This document shows positions 35,480 through 47,699 of a DNA stretch of 64,000 bases, piece after piece; the stretch's first letter is position 1, and every line of letters begins with the position of its first letter. Position numbers and translations under genes: made by a program. The stretch lies in NCBI GenBank assembly GCA_951217055.1, contig OX578286.1:7232033-7296032 (forward strand), in the 5' to 3' direction. This stretch comes from Gerris lacustris (taxonomy: Eukaryota; Arthropoda; Insecta; Hemiptera; Gerridae). The notes beneath the pieces were generated by a model. It had not been told where the DNA came from, did not search any database, and saw only the letters and a program-made list of their open reading frames with translations.

Positions 35480-36125
35480 CAAAAATCGGTCCGAGACAAC
35501 TCAGACAAACTTTCTCATATATTAGTTTATAATTACTTAGCCCAGTGTTTCCATTTATTAGTTTTCAAATGTACATTTAAATATTATTGAACATTTCATC
35601 AAAATTTATCATAAAAATAACTTCTCCTGGTCGGGGAATCGAACCCGGGCTCTCTCCGTCCGCGTTTTAAGCTAATATCTCAGGAACTAGATTTTTCCCG
35701 GGAAAACGGCTTATATCGTTGGATTCGTATTCAAATGGACTACATTTTAGAATTTTTTAATCAAAATCGTCGGAACCGTTTTCGAGAAATAATTTTTTTT
35801 CATGTTTTTTCAGAGTTTTTGGGGGGTAGCGCCCCCAAATTTAGAGCTAAAATTCATTTCTCGATTTCGCCTCGGGGTATGATTTTTCTGAACATGTATG
35901 CCAAATTTCGTTAAAATCGGGCCAGTAGTTTGGGCTCCAGGCGTCTGCACAGACGACAGACAGACGACAGACAGACGACAGACGACAGACGACAGACGAC
36001 AGACAGACATTTTTTAAAAACCACTTTTTTGGACTCAGGGGACCTCAAAACGTGTAAATCCATCAAAATCTCAAAATCGAATTTTCGCGCCATCACAATA
36101 CTTTCTCTTTATATGAGAAAGTAAA
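35480..36125 (-). repeat. Dispersed repeat family A (near full length)
   Basis: From CGGTCCGAGACAACTCAGAC to TTTCTCTTTATATGAGAAAG. It contains CGGGGAATCGAACCCGGGCT, the complement of a tRNA box B, and a variable (CAGACGA)n tract at 35950-36008. Other copies: 285-365, 48125-48425, 62390-62850 (same orientation) and 63255-63860 (opposite). Class unknown; it inserted into the LINE after that had settled. Confidence 0.75.
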
Positions 36126-37290
36126 AAACTATAACTTTACTTTTGTGATAATTTTAGTTGATTATATAAATATATGAAGACATTAAGTATTTGATTCGAT
36201 AACACAAAAAGTAAGAGACGGATTGAAGGAAATAGGAATAGAAGATAGTTATGAACAATTGTTTGAGTTTATTTATAGTAATTCATCTTTATATAAAGGC
36301 TAAACTTAGAAACGTTAGAAAGGTATCAACATGGTACAAATAGACAAGAGAAGTAAAACAGGAAAACATCCCTTCCGCCAAACTATTCAACAATAATGTG
36401 CTTTGGGCTTATATATAGAGTCAACAGAGAACTGGAATGGCAAGGAAAAGGGTTTAACATTAACGGAAGTTGATTGAACATACTAGCTTTTTAAGACGAC
36501 CAAGGACTGATAAGAATTTGACTGATCTAAGAATGTGGAGGAATGATTACCATTACGGAATTAAGAACCAAAAGTCTTACAAGTTGGGTTGGAAATCAAT
36601 ACTTATAGCAAGACCAGTTACGACTTTTAATGTCGGAAATTAAAACATTGAGCAAGAAGGAGAAATTATTGGAAATGTAGATACATTTGCCTAGTTAGGG
36701 CCATTTGATAAGCAAAGAAGGAGAAGGAAAAGAATTTGCAAGAAGAATTCTTGCATGGAGTCGTTCAACAAAAATATTAACATATTTTTTCAGCAGCAAT
36801 CAACATGTTTCTAAAAAAGAAACTATGGAATAGCTGTGTACTGCCTGTCCTATATCATCTGTAAGCGAAACACGGTCATTGCCTGCAAGAGTCATACACA
36901 AATTGAGAGAGTGTCAAAGAAGTATGGAGAGAGGTATGCTCGACATTTCAAGGAGAGACAGCAAATCAAACAAATGGTTATGAGAAAGGACATGGCTACA
37001 AGACATCTGCAGAACAATAGTCAGGAAGAAATGGAACTGGGCAGACCAGGTGATAAGATCTGACGAAGAAAGGTGGATTGCATCATCAATGATAGAATGG
37101 TACCCAAGGGACAAGAGAAAAAAGAGAGGGAGACCAACTACAAGTTGGGATTGGGAAATGAAGCGTGTTTCGGCGACGAAACATAGAGAAGAGTAGTATA
37201 TGGGAGAAGAAGGAATGGTAAGGATGAGAGAGGTCTACATAAGTGAATGGTTGCACTGGAAAGAAACTATAACAGATAAATGAAATTAAC

Positions 37291-38266
37291 GTAAATGTGT
37301 GTGTTTGCATGGGCGTATCGTTTAATCATTAGATGAATTATTAAAGAAAAAATAAATTAATTAAACTAAAATGGATGTTCATATGCATGTATATACTTAC
37401 TATACCTACTTATTTAGGTATCTGATAATGGTCAAAAATGACCTATAACTACCCACTTATAATATACAAGTACTTACATTTAACATACATACATTTAAAT
37501 AGTCTACACATCAACAAGAAGACAATATAGGTAGTTAATAAATCACATCTTAACCATGCCTAAACCTTTACTAACATAATTATCACCGCTTCTTTAAAAC
37601 GCTGAAATTAAATCTACGAGTGTATACCTAGTATAATAATTTCTAAATCAAATTGATGTCTGCCAATAGGTATTTTCTAAAACGTTATCTCTAAGAGGAA
37701 CATTGGGAAAGGAAGAAGCGAAGGGGAATTGAGCCCAGAATGTTCTTCTAAAGGCAAGAAGTTAATACTTGAGAAATGGCTCCTTTTTTTGGATATAAAC
37801 ATATTATTATAGTCGTCGCTGCTATGCCAAAACCATGAAACTGAACATTTTCACTTATTCACCATAAGTGAACACCATCTTACTCCATATTTTTCGGATT
37901 AATTTGCCAAACGTACGTTATTGAATCTAAACAGAACTCCTCATTTTCAATGGTTTTTGTTTCACGAATCTGAAATAAATCAGTTTTGTGATATTCCTTA
38001 TTCACAAATGTGTTATTTCGCTAATTTGGCACCGCAGAAAAAGTGTACTCTTGACACAAATGTGACAGATAAGCAACTTTTGCTACTGATCTTCGAGAAA
38101 TATGTACTTTCAATATAGATTCGAGAATCATGTAATTCCATGGTGTGACCCAAGTTCATAATTCATCTATCTTCCTCCCTTGTTCAACCTCGTAATAATT
38201 TCAAATCTACAGTCATATTTTATTGTAACAACACTAATATAGATAATTAAATTGGAAAATCTTTAG
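37291..38266. other. Unrecognised DNA
   Basis: No gene or element end seen. The 65-residue ORF at 37921-38118 has no recognised motif. Confidence 0.35.
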
Positions 38267-38618
38267 AATACGCTTGCCAAGCCCGCAACACATATTTTTA
38301 TTGATAAGTCGGTGTTATCGATTGTTATTATGACGACTTTATCTATTTATTTAAACAATACCATTTTTAAGTTTTAGGTAGTATTCATACTACGGAAAGT
38401 TTAAATTTTAATTTAAATAAAATTATAATTATCATTAACAAAGGGAGACAGACAGAGTAAAATAGACTACAATACCATGATTTGTTAAAGTTAAGTTTAA
38501 TTAAAAATCCTGCTTATAGACCAGGTAGAGGTCCAAATCGAAGTACAGAAGAGTTTAAAATGAGATGTAGAACTTCAACAAATAGTGTATTGCGGGCTTG
38601 GTAACCGCATTCTAAAGC
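38267..38618. mobile_element. MITE with AATACGCTTGCCAAGCCCGC-type ends
   Basis: TACGCTTGCCAAGCCCGCAA at 38270 and its imperfect complement TTGCGGGCTTGGTAACCGCA at 38592-38611. A SINE fragment (TATTCATACTACGG...AGGGAGACAGACAGAG) lies inside at 38380-38460. Confidence 0.6.
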
Positions 38619-38804
38619 TTAGCCATTAAATTAACTTTTAGATGCCTAACAGAAGTTAATAACCATTCTATGATAGATAGATCATTATTTGTTGTTTAAG
38701 CAAACCATAATTTTAAGTTTACTAAACCCCCAACTATTTAAATGAATGATTCTGGGTTTCTTGTCTAAACGACCTTTTAAAGATTGTCGTCTGTAAAACC
38801 TCGG

Positions 38805-39404
38805 GCCTCGATTACATGAGAGCGGGTTTACTAGCTAGAGAGTAGTGAGTAGCTCCTCACTCTGCAGCAGTTAAGCCTGGGTCACACTAGGCTGGTTGCC
38901 AGCCGCTGATAGTAGCACCAGCAAGTAGCGGCTGGCAACCCGGTCACATTATAGATTGTATTGGCTGCTACTCGCCAGCGTTTTCAATAAAAAAAATATA
39001 AAGGTCACATGATTATACTCGTCGCTGATAGACTACTAGAGTGGTCAGATTGCGCTGATGGCTGGTGGTAGCGAGTGCAAGTGAAGGTGGGGGGTGTGGG
39101 TGGGGCTAGATTGAGTCACGTTACTTGCTAGTCGCCGCTGCCTGGCTACCAAAAGTTGAACACGTCCAACTTCACCAGCCCCTTCCAATTACTCGCCAGC
39201 TGCGAATTTTGGGGTCACACCAAGCTGATCAAAGGCTGACAGCAGCGGCTTCCTCAATTCGCGGCTGGCAACCAGCCTAATGTGACCCAGGCTTAAAGTA
39301 GCCCAGCGATCAACTTTACTCGCTCAACGTGAGCGTACTACTACGTACGTTACTAGCTAGCTATATTAGACGGAGCGAGTCTACTCGCCCCGTGTAATCG
39401 AGGC
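38805..39404. mobile_element. Outer MITE interrupted by an inner MITE
   Basis: Ends GCCTCGATTACATGAGAGCG / CTCGCCCCGTGTAATCGAGGC (reverse complements apart from a few bases), with CTAGCTAG motifs in both arms. Its middle is occupied by the element at 38875-39292. Confidence 0.65.
38875..39292. mobile_element. Inner MITE, 418 bp, TTAA target duplication
   Basis: Ends GCCTGGGTCACACTAGGCTG... / ...TGTGACCCAGGC with TTAA at 38871-38874 and 39293-39296. GGCTGGTTGCCAGCCGC and its complement recur inside. TTAA duplication is typical of piggyBac-like non-autonomous elements; the ends are not the classical CCC, so the class is tentative. Confidence 0.72.
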
Positions 39405-39632
39405 TTAATTAGAGGTTGGTGCTTGGTTTTGATGTTGATCCACAGGTTGGAGTAAAATAAAAAAAAAAAAAACATGGAATATAACGAGGTATATAATTTA
39501 TATAATGAGTAATAATTTATATAACTATTGTGTAGATGTGTAATAATTGTGTGTGGGTGACATGTGTGACCATTGACATAAAGGCCGTATTAGACTATCA
39601 AATTTGTTGTCAATATGCTATGTCAATGTTTA

Positions 39633-39792
39633 AGCCTCGCCCAGACTGCCGAACAGAACAGAGGAAACGAGCCGAGCATTGGTCTCCACACATTCCCACA
39701 GTGAGATGTGCAGGTGCACTCTAGACTGGACATGCGCAGGTACCAATGCTCGGCTCGTTTCTTCTGTTTGGTTCGGCAGTCTGGACGAGGCT
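39633..39792. mobile_element. 160-bp foldback MITE with TTA target duplication
   Basis: About 54-bp terminal inverted repeats (AGCCTCGCCCAGACTGCCGA... / ...CAGTCTGGACGAGGCT) around a 50-bp centre, flanked by TTA at 39630-39632 and 39793-39795. Fits the PIF/Harbinger type. Open frames here mirror each other and are not genes. Confidence 0.82.
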
Positions 39793-42215
39793 TTATTGTC
39801 TGTCGATATGTTGGTGGTTGAAATGTTATGTTGGTCCACAGGTTAGAGTAAAACAAAAATTCATGTGTGACGAGCCTCTTTTTAACATAATTTAAGATAA
39901 TAATGGATATACCAACTCTTCGCTCATTTTAAACCCAAAAACCTCACCCAACAAACGTGAACACACTGTAGATTTGATAGAAAACTTTGTAAAAAGTAAT
40001 CTATGTGTTAAATGTTGTCAACTTGGTTGACAACCAAGTTGATCGTCTAAAGGCTGCATAACATACAAAACAGTACTTGGTATAGTCAGTGGATCATGTG
40101 GACGGTGCAGGTAACGGCCTGCAAACGATCCCTGCGTGGATTGGAACAGTTTGGAGGACGGTACGAAACACTGTCACAAGTCAGGTCATTACGCATTCCT
40201 GTGACGATCCCAAGGGCGGTACACTGCTTGGTTGCAACAAACCTAATGATTTTCGGTCGATATAAAAGAGCAAAAGGCTTTCCTTGCCTGTTATTTTAAC
40301 AGTAGGCAAAATAAAATACGATCAACTGTGGAATGCGAGTCTAAACTAAATTTCACAAATTCTTACTCCTTTGCAGTAGAAAGGATAAAGATATCTCCAT
40401 TCATAGTAAATAAATTAAATAATACTGATATTTTGGATTTCTAAGGTAGGAGATACCTTGGAGGAAAATTTGTTGAGTAAAATATTCAAGAAATGAATGA
40501 GGTTTAACCCAATTGTTTTACAAAACCAACCATGAAGATGAATATAAGGAAGTGACTATAGTACTTTTTTATCTTAAAAAAAAAAAAAAAAAAAAAAAAA
40601 CTATTTCTAATGAGCTGAAAAGTACATATAATTCAGGAAAAGTGAACTATAAAGACTTAATGAAAACGTGTCATCAATATTATACCTTAAGAGTACCACA
40701 TTTCATTCAAATTTTCACCATTCCAATCAAACAAGGGACTGTCTACCTGCACTGGATATTGATGAAGAATCTGATATGTATATAATTTATGTAATTATAT
40801 AACAATTGCATTTTTCATCACAGAAATCAAAAGTTGTATTGTATTGGAAAAAAAAAGAAATAAATATACTGATATGACTGGTTATTATTAGTAAATGTAC
40901 TGTTACTATTATTTTTATTTAATATATATTATGATTCTTACCAAATACATTTGACTATATTATGTACTTTAATTTCATGCTATATTCCCAGTCCTACATT
41001 TTAACAGTGCTAATTATAAGAAGAGTGAAGGAGTTGGTTGGAATAAAATAATAATAATCCTATACTCTATACTCTACAAGTCCACCTAAGAAAATCTCTT
41101 CAATTAAAGTGTTATTTTACGTTGTCAAAATCATGAATCTATCTTAAGGAACTAAAAGATAAGTATGTAGTAATAACCAGGTGAAAACACACACCTAAGT
41201 AAAAACTTTCATATAATTCTCAAAGCGATATTTTCATTTTGCGATTTTTAATGATGCACTTTTAAAGTCAATTCTCTGAAAATGTGTAATTTGCAGATAC
41301 GTTGTTTTGGCATAGCACCAACGATAAATTAATAAAAAATAATTCTAAGTTTTTTTATAACTATAATTTCATAGTTTCAACCCAGGGATGTGAAAAGACA
41401 CAGAGGGATACAGAAGGAAAATACCACAACTTTTCCCGGAAAGTTAACTATTAAGAATATTTCTTCAGTAGTCTGACTTACTAATTTGCAGATTATCTCA
41501 TCAATGGGAAGGGGGTATAGAAATAAGGGGGAGGAAAATAATATAAATATTCTTGCTTAGTAAAATAATTTAAATGTTTCTTGATGGTAATTTATAAACC
41601 CATTAAATTAAAATAACACTATCGCACACGTTACGAAGCTGGTTTATTCATAAGTTTTATTTTAGACATTGTAAGTAGAAAGGAAAAAATAACAAAAAAA
41701 GAAATTATGTAATTAAATATTTTAATTATATAAAATATAATATTTAACCATTTTTTTTTTATTAAAAGAAAAAAAAGTAAATAAATAACAAAAAATACTG
41801 CCTTTGATTATACATTTTAGTGTGTCAACAACACAAGTAAGATGTTCCAATCATGTTGGGTTTTCAAGGGGTGAATAAAATTAGTCAAAAATGATTTCAT
41901 ATGCGTACTATTGGCTATATTTCATCCATTGAGGGTCATCAATTAGGCCTTTATATGTGTTAAGTGGAGGAATCCAAAGTAAAAGTTAACAAAGCTTGTT
42001 TTTAAAAACATAAAAAAATTGTTAGAACTATTAAGAATAAGGAAACTCCACTTCTACTTAACAATATAAAATAAATAAATTTCATAATTACAAAACAATA
42101 AAAAAATGTAAAAAAAAGGATTTTAAAAACCATGAACTAAAAATAATATAATCAATTATCAGATAATACAGTTGAGGTATAGATCCAAGAAGCCAGTTTA
42201 AAGCAGGTAAGGTAA
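39793..42215. other. Mostly unrecognised DNA with one MITE fragment
   Basis: 40030-40245 is a fragment of the GGTTTGTTCCAACC MITE (GTAACGGCCTGCAAACGATC, GTGACGATCCC, ending AACAAACC). 41040-41100 resembles 28885-28945. The ORF at 40513-40785 spans a poly(A) run and lacks motifs. Nothing else recognised. Confidence 0.4.
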
Positions 42216-42765
42216 CATTGTATCTCTGTTTAGGTGCGTAGAAAGTGATTCTTTACGTACTTGTATTCATTGCGCATGAGTGTCTCATAGTTCTGAAGAA
42301 TTCCTCTTCTTTACCACCCTAGGGCGGTAAAGAAGAGGAATTCTTCAGCTTTACGCACAATTAGCGAGTTTGTTTACATTTAACAAAACTAATTTGCTGT
42401 TCTTTTATTAAAGTAACTGTTTATATCGAGTTTTTAGTGAAAAACAATGAGTGGATAAAGTGACTTTGTCGAAAATGTGGAGAATAATACTCCTCAAGAA
42501 ATAATTAATTCGACAAAAAATACAACTCAAGAATTAATGCCATCTTTATCAAGAGAGAGATACAAACTTACATACAGCAAGTTTATTTTCTGAATTTATT
42601 ATTTAAATCTAACAATCATAGATAAAGTACGGTACGCAACTCGAGCAAAAACTGCATTTTGCTTTGCCTCGTGTGGTTTTACTACCCTCGCTGTCGCTCG
42701 GGTGCAAACTCCACACTCGCATGCAAAATGCTACTTTCCGCACTCGACGTGTAATGTAATATTAT
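42216..42765 (+). mobile_element. Hairpin-bearing repeat with Crypton-like ORF start (copy 2)
   Basis: Same order as 17464-18040. The hairpin is at about 42293-42348 with loop ACCACCCTAGGGCGGT, complementary to itself, so this copy is the most perfect palindrome. The ATG at 42447 is followed by an early stop (TAA). Confidence 0.6.
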
Positions 42766-42949
42766 GTGGAGAGACTTTTTTTGAACACTTAATGATGACC
42801 TCCACTAACGCTTCATATCTTAACTTCCCTATCTATTGTTTTCATTTTCTCACCTCTCCAATTGTTTTGTTTATGTTTAACTCAGAAATTGATTACTTAC
42901 GTGAATTAAAATATTCTATTGTTAAACTCAACAAAGTTTATAAGAATGC

Positions 42950-43560
42950 ACATTAGGGCAAATTATTTTTAAAGTTACAAATTTGTCACACTTTCTTTTC
43001 TCAATGATTATATTTTGCTCTAACATTTGGGACTCGTCAGGCTCGTAACAATCCTGTCTTTTAGTTTCAGTTGCCAATTAAAAATTTATTTGTATAAATA
43101 TAAGTAATTTCTTTTTAAACATTAACTGTAAAATTATATAAACAATATAGATGCATACTTATTAAATACATGCTACTGATTGCTAGGGAGAGACTTCCAA
43201 GTCTCTTTCCAGCAACCAGTCGGAGAGATTAATTATTAAAATAAGTAATTGTTTTATAAAAATTTTACACTTAATGTGTTTATAAATTATTACTGAACTT
43301 TATTTTAAAAAATTATAAGATACATAATTTAATTAATCTCCCCTATTGACGGCTTGCGAGAAACTTTTTGAAAGTGTCTCTCCAAAGCAAATATAATTTT
43401 TTTTTTTTTTAAATATATTCAATTTATAAAAATGTTTTATTGACTCATTTAACAAAAAAACAGGATTTTTATTAGCCTGAAGAAGCCCAAACCAAACGGA
43501 AGGCGAAATATAGCTATTCAGAAGATAAAATGTGAATATTATTTTTAGCTTTTAAAAAAA
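42950..43560. repeat. Dispersed repeat family E (copy 2)
   Basis: Inverted match to 32330-32990; includes GGACTCGTCAGGCTCGTAAC, GAGAGACTTCCAAGTCTC and AGCCTGAAGAAGCCCAAACC. Confidence 0.6.
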
Positions 43561-43934
43561 TTAACCCACACTAGACACTATGAAAAAGTAATATGTTTTA
43601 TTAGCATTCAGTGATTTATTTTCAATCCATTTTTAACTTCTATTGTTATGTAAAAACATAAAGAACAAGAAAAACTATTTTTTAAAAAATTATAAACAAT
43701 ATAAATTTGACCATTTTTTGGACAAATATTACAGACTAGGGTATGACAGATAATATATTAGTAACATTTGCCTGAAGCAGACTAACTGAGGAAAGATTAC
43801 CTTGAATATGGGCGGGAAAAAACTAGTGGTGGAGTCAATACCACCTTTTTTCAAAAATATACACGTCAAAATGACGTAGATAAGCATTCTAGGGTTAATA
43901 GTTCTCATTGAGTCCCTGCTTTAACTCGGGGTAA

Positions 43935-44106
43935 TAATAACTGTTTTCACGGTTCTAGAACTGTCTAAAACTGTTTGTCCTTTTGTTGGAATAAGGGAAT
44001 GAAAGTTTCAGAACCGCCTGAGAAGCGTGTTGGAACGGTCTTTTGATAGTGCGCATGATCCAGACGGTTCTAGAACTGTCCGAGGCTCTGTTGGAACAAA
44101 CCTGTA
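43935..44106. mobile_element. MITE fragment with GTTGGAACAAACCT end
   Basis: Reverse complement of 31784-31975, including CAGACGGTTCTAGAACTGTC and AGGCTCTGTTGGAACAAACC. Confidence 0.65.
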
Positions 44107-44119
44107 GTAGATGCCATGA

Positions 44120-45260
44120 GTTTCGCATTGTCGGAGGTAAATATCGATGCCAGAGTTAGGAGGTATATAACCGCAGCCTTATCATTATGCTAGTGTTATT
44201 CATAGAGAGGTGGATGATTTGTTCTAAACTGGTGTCTTGGGTTTTGACGTGTGAGGATTTGAGGTTTGATTTTGTGGCAATTAGTACACCGCCTCCACTG
44301 GATTTTTGGCTGTTGAGAGAGTTCTGATCGCATCTAAAGATGTTGAAGTTTAAAAGTCCAAGTTCAGCAGTGAAGTTTGAGCTCATCTGGTTAGTTTCAG
44401 TCAGAGATATAATTTCTTAGTCAACCAAGGGTGCCGTAGTTTGAAGGGTAGAAAATTTAGTACAAATACCGTTAACGTTTTGGTAGGAAAGAGAAAGGTA
44501 TTGATGTTTGCCGAAGTTAACTAGTTTTTTATTTATATGAACAATTTTAGGTGTGCCATTTCTATACTTAACGGTAACATCTTTTTCCCTATTATAATTC
44601 TCTCTTCAAGTTCACTGCTAAGTTTATTTAGATATTCAAGATGTTTAGGAGTTTCAACAGATGTGATTTGTAAGCTTTATGGTTGAATTTTAATCCCAAT
44701 ATCCTTCTAGATATGAGGTGAGTGTAGGATAATTTTGATAGCCCTGGTTTTGTTGTTTTTCATAGACACTCCTAGTCTCAGAGTTTTTATTGAATCAATA
44801 GATATTTTTCATTTTTCAGATTGTGTTAATGATGTCTGTCACTGTGGTGTTCTTGAACGTCCGTAGATCCGTTTTCTGGTAAATTAATGATAGTAAGATT
44901 ACAGTCTCTAGATTATCTATAATTTATTTCTTGGATTACTTCTTCCATAGCAAACAATTTCTGTAAGTTATTTCTACAAATGGGATGGGTCAGAGTCTGT
45001 TTGATAACAGGTAGCTTTTGCATTACCTTATGATTATCACATACATTGATGTGTTAAAGGCTTTGGATTTCCTAGACAATCATTACACGTAAATAAAATC
45101 TCTTGAGGTTTACCTGCTATCAGTTGAACTTCTCTTCTTGATAAATTACAACACCTGTAATTGTATGTAGAGATTTTAAACAAACAGAGCAGGTTATTAT
45201 TTCATATTTAGCAGCTAATTTATTATTCCAGGCTGATTGATGTTTCACTCATTGTAAAAA
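44120..45260 (-). pseudogene. LINE remnant: zinc-finger ORF1 and endonuclease start
   Basis: Minus-strand frames, broken by shifts and stops: near 45200-45100 a C-x2-C motif (EIITCSVCLKSLH) typical of PHD-like ORF1 zinc fingers; near 44890 NLTIINLPENG, like an ORF1 RRM segment; then LSLSYQNVNGICTKFSTLQT (about 44500) and EIISLTETNQ, SGGGVLIATKSNLKSS (44156-44386), the start of an APE-type endonuclease (Y.QNV.G, TET, GGGV). The RT part is absent. I/Jockey/CR1-like; exact clade open. Confidence 0.78.
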
Positions 45261-46292
45261 CCACTAAACTTAATAAAACTGCATAAAAAACAAGTTAAAA
45301 GTTCTATAACTTAAGAATAATTAATTTAAGAGTAGCGCACAAACATTAAGATGCTATCACTTATCACTATAACAGGTGAACTAGTGTTTCTTTACTTAAC
45401 TAAACTATAATCCACTCCACTTCAATTTTTTTTTTAGCCGAATATAACCAAAATATAACAAGGCAATGAAATTAGATCAAATTAAAAACCTAAATCTTGA
45501 GCTATAAGTTATAACGACACGGACACGTAATTGTAATCGATATCGAAATACAATCCCTATAACCTTCCCTCTTCCTTATCACTTATCTTGTTAATTTTTA
45601 TTTTAATATGCCTTCTGTTTATACTTAATATGTAAAAAGTTTCACTTCTAGTATTACTGTTTATCTTAATTAAATTTAAAAAAATATATATATCATTTTT
45701 CAGTTATCCTAATACATCAAAGGTTAAAATAGTTATTATTTTTGTCATCCATTAGAGTGTGAATATTTTTGTGTAGTATATTATTTTTTCCACAAATCCC
45801 AATACTCTGTAGCATTCTATATTAAAAAGCCACTATAAAACATTCTAAATTAAAAAATATTGAATTATTTTATGGAAAGGGGTATCTCCACGGCCATAAG
45901 AGAAAAAATAGTTTGAGAATAAATGTACCACATCAATTGGCAGACAATTTTAAACGTCTTTTTATAAATAAATTTCCGTCGAATCTTACAATTCGTCCAA
46001 AATTTCGAATCTTTTAATGCATCTGGAAGAAACTTGTGAATAAAAGGTCTAAACAAGTTATAATGATCATTGTCCAGTTTATTAAAATAATTGACTAAAT
46101 ATTAACTGGTTCTGTGATTCAGATTTCAGGCCAAAAATGAAGATTAGATCTGGCAACAATGTACATTCTACGCTTAATTGTTGAATCTAAGATGCCATAT
46201 CTAACCCCGAAGGAATTAAATATTAATTCGCATAAAAACTGAATCACAAACAAGATTCCAGTGTGACATGATTCATTTCATGCGTTTAGTCA

Positions 46293-46376
<84 letters not shown>

Positions 46377-46703
46377 TATCGTGCAGTACATGTATTTATA
46401 ACAGCTATTATATTAATTATATATTATCAGTAAATAGCGCAAAGTTAAATTAAAAAAAAAAGGAAATTTATATTTCATAATTAATTGCAGCGTTTCTATA
46501 AAGTCAGTTTTATAACATTTTTTTTTATTGTATTACAACTGTTTCCTTTCCTTATGTATTATTCAATAACATTATTGTTAGAATACATTTGAAAATAAGT
46601 TTTAAACAATAATAGTTATTGTACTCTCATATATTTCATACTTTATTTAATATCAAAAAATAGTTTATTTAATATTTTATATTATATTAAATTCAAAAGC
46701 GAA
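45261..46703. other. Upstream region of gene 4
   Basis: AT-rich, with (AT)n at 46292-46375. The minus ORF at 45865-46056 has no recognised motif. No clear core promoter could be assigned because TATA-like runs are frequent. Confidence 0.4.
46292..46375. repeat. (AT)n microsatellite
   Basis: About 84 bp of TA repeat, 330 bp before gene 4. Confidence 0.95.
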
Positions 46704-46937
46704 ATGCAATCATTCCGCTGTAACATGTTATTAGTTTTGTCTCTTTTTTTTACGTTTATTTTAAAAAATGATGGAGCTCCGCATCATCCAAAAACAACTA
46801 CAACTTCTGCAGCTGCTCCAGCTTCTGCAGCTGCTCCAGCTTCTGCAGCTGCTCCAGCTACTGAAACTGCTCAAGGTACTGAAGCTGCTCCAGGTTCTTC
46901 TGATAAAACGGATAACTGCACTCTATTGTATAAACCT
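46704..46937 (+). CDS. Gene 4 exon 1: secreted cysteine-rich (ICK-like) peptide with Ser/Ala/Pro-repeat spacer
   Basis: Encodes 78 residues. MQSFRCN and a hydrophobic core (MLLVLSLFFTFIL, residues 8-20) form a likely signal peptide, cut near NDG/A. Next is a His/Pro/Lys/Thr stretch, then a low-complexity spacer in which the six-residue motif SAAAPA is repeated about three times (an 18-bp DNA repeat near 46806-46860), followed by T/E/G/S-rich sequence. The first framework Cys is at residue 72, six residues before a consensus GTAAGT donor at 46938, phase 0. Without splicing the frame runs on to a stop near 47069. Such Ser/Thr/Ala/Pro spacers resemble mucin-like, O-glycosylation-prone regions; that role is inference. 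Confidence 0.74.
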
Positions 46938-47209
46938 GTAAGTATTTTATATTTATTGATTGCATTCAAGGTTGCTGAAAGCTTAAGGAAACATCTTGAT
47001 CTTTCCATCCTGCAATATCGCTACAAATTCAAAATTCTCTTTTCAGAAAAACAAAATTTTAGACATTAGAAGGTGTTTCTATTTTATAACACCCATATTA
47101 TGAAATTTACTTGTTAAACAAAGTTATTTGAATAAATGATCCATAAGTATATGAATTTAGCAAAATTCAAAGAGTGCAGATTCTTAAAATGAATTAAAGT
47201 GTCAATTTA

Positions 47210-47690
47210 GCGCAGACGGTTGAAATTAATCTGGTGCTATCTGCGGGCAACTTTTGACAAACCATCCAAATTTCATTGAAATCAGATGATACTTTGAAAT
47301 ATATAGGTGTAAATAAATGTATGTTTGTGCGCATGTGGAAGAGAAACAAATTAGTGAAGACGGTTAAAACTTATATGGGACCAACAATGGGCTAATTATG
47401 AACTACTATAAAAATTTCATCAAAATCAGACGGGTAGTTTTTGAGATATGTTGGTTTGGAAAAATTGGACGACTGAAAGACAGACAGACAAACAGACCGA
47501 CAGAGAGACAGACCGAAAGACAGAGAAGGAAACAAAATTACTTCCTGATATCCGAAATGGATTTCTGTATTTTTTTGGATTTTGTATTTTTTTTGGATTC
47601 TGTAAGTTTTTTTTAGTCGGAGACAAAACAAATTTCGTTCTTTAGAACGATGACAATACATACGTGGAGGTTACGTATTACGTTACCTTG
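47210..47690 (+). repeat. Repeat family B (copy) in gene 4 intron
   Basis: CGCAGACGGTTGAAATTAAT, ATCTGCGGGCAACTTTTGAC, and a GACAGACAGACAAACAGACC run, ending CATACGTGGAGGTTACG. Same sense as other family B copies. Confidence 0.65.
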
Positions 47691-47699
47691 GTAAGACCG

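Larger units (their letters stand above)
34060..37290 (+). pseudogene. RTE-like LINE remnant split by two insertions
   Basis: Plus-strand pieces in order: EYYSDLYS (about 34170); EWVLARLKINEASRPDQVKN (34268-34330); KIPKDWVKTNLLVLHKKGDK (35205-35270), RT block 1; a LKQII block (35450); FIDYEKAF-like and GLKEIGIEDSYEQLFEFIYS (about 36150-36280); KGFNIN (36450); KKLWNSCVLPVL (36815); then DEERW...EWYPRDKRKKRGRPTT and EVYISEWL (37060-37250), the RTE-type C-terminal end. Many stops and shifts, so inactive. A Harbinger-like element (34341-35142) and a family A repeat (35480-36125) interrupt it. Confidence 0.8.

Noticed and set aside
39536..39856. Overlapping ORFs with RPDCRTEQ-like sequence on both strands
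   Set aside because: Mirror-image frames of the 160-bp foldback MITE.
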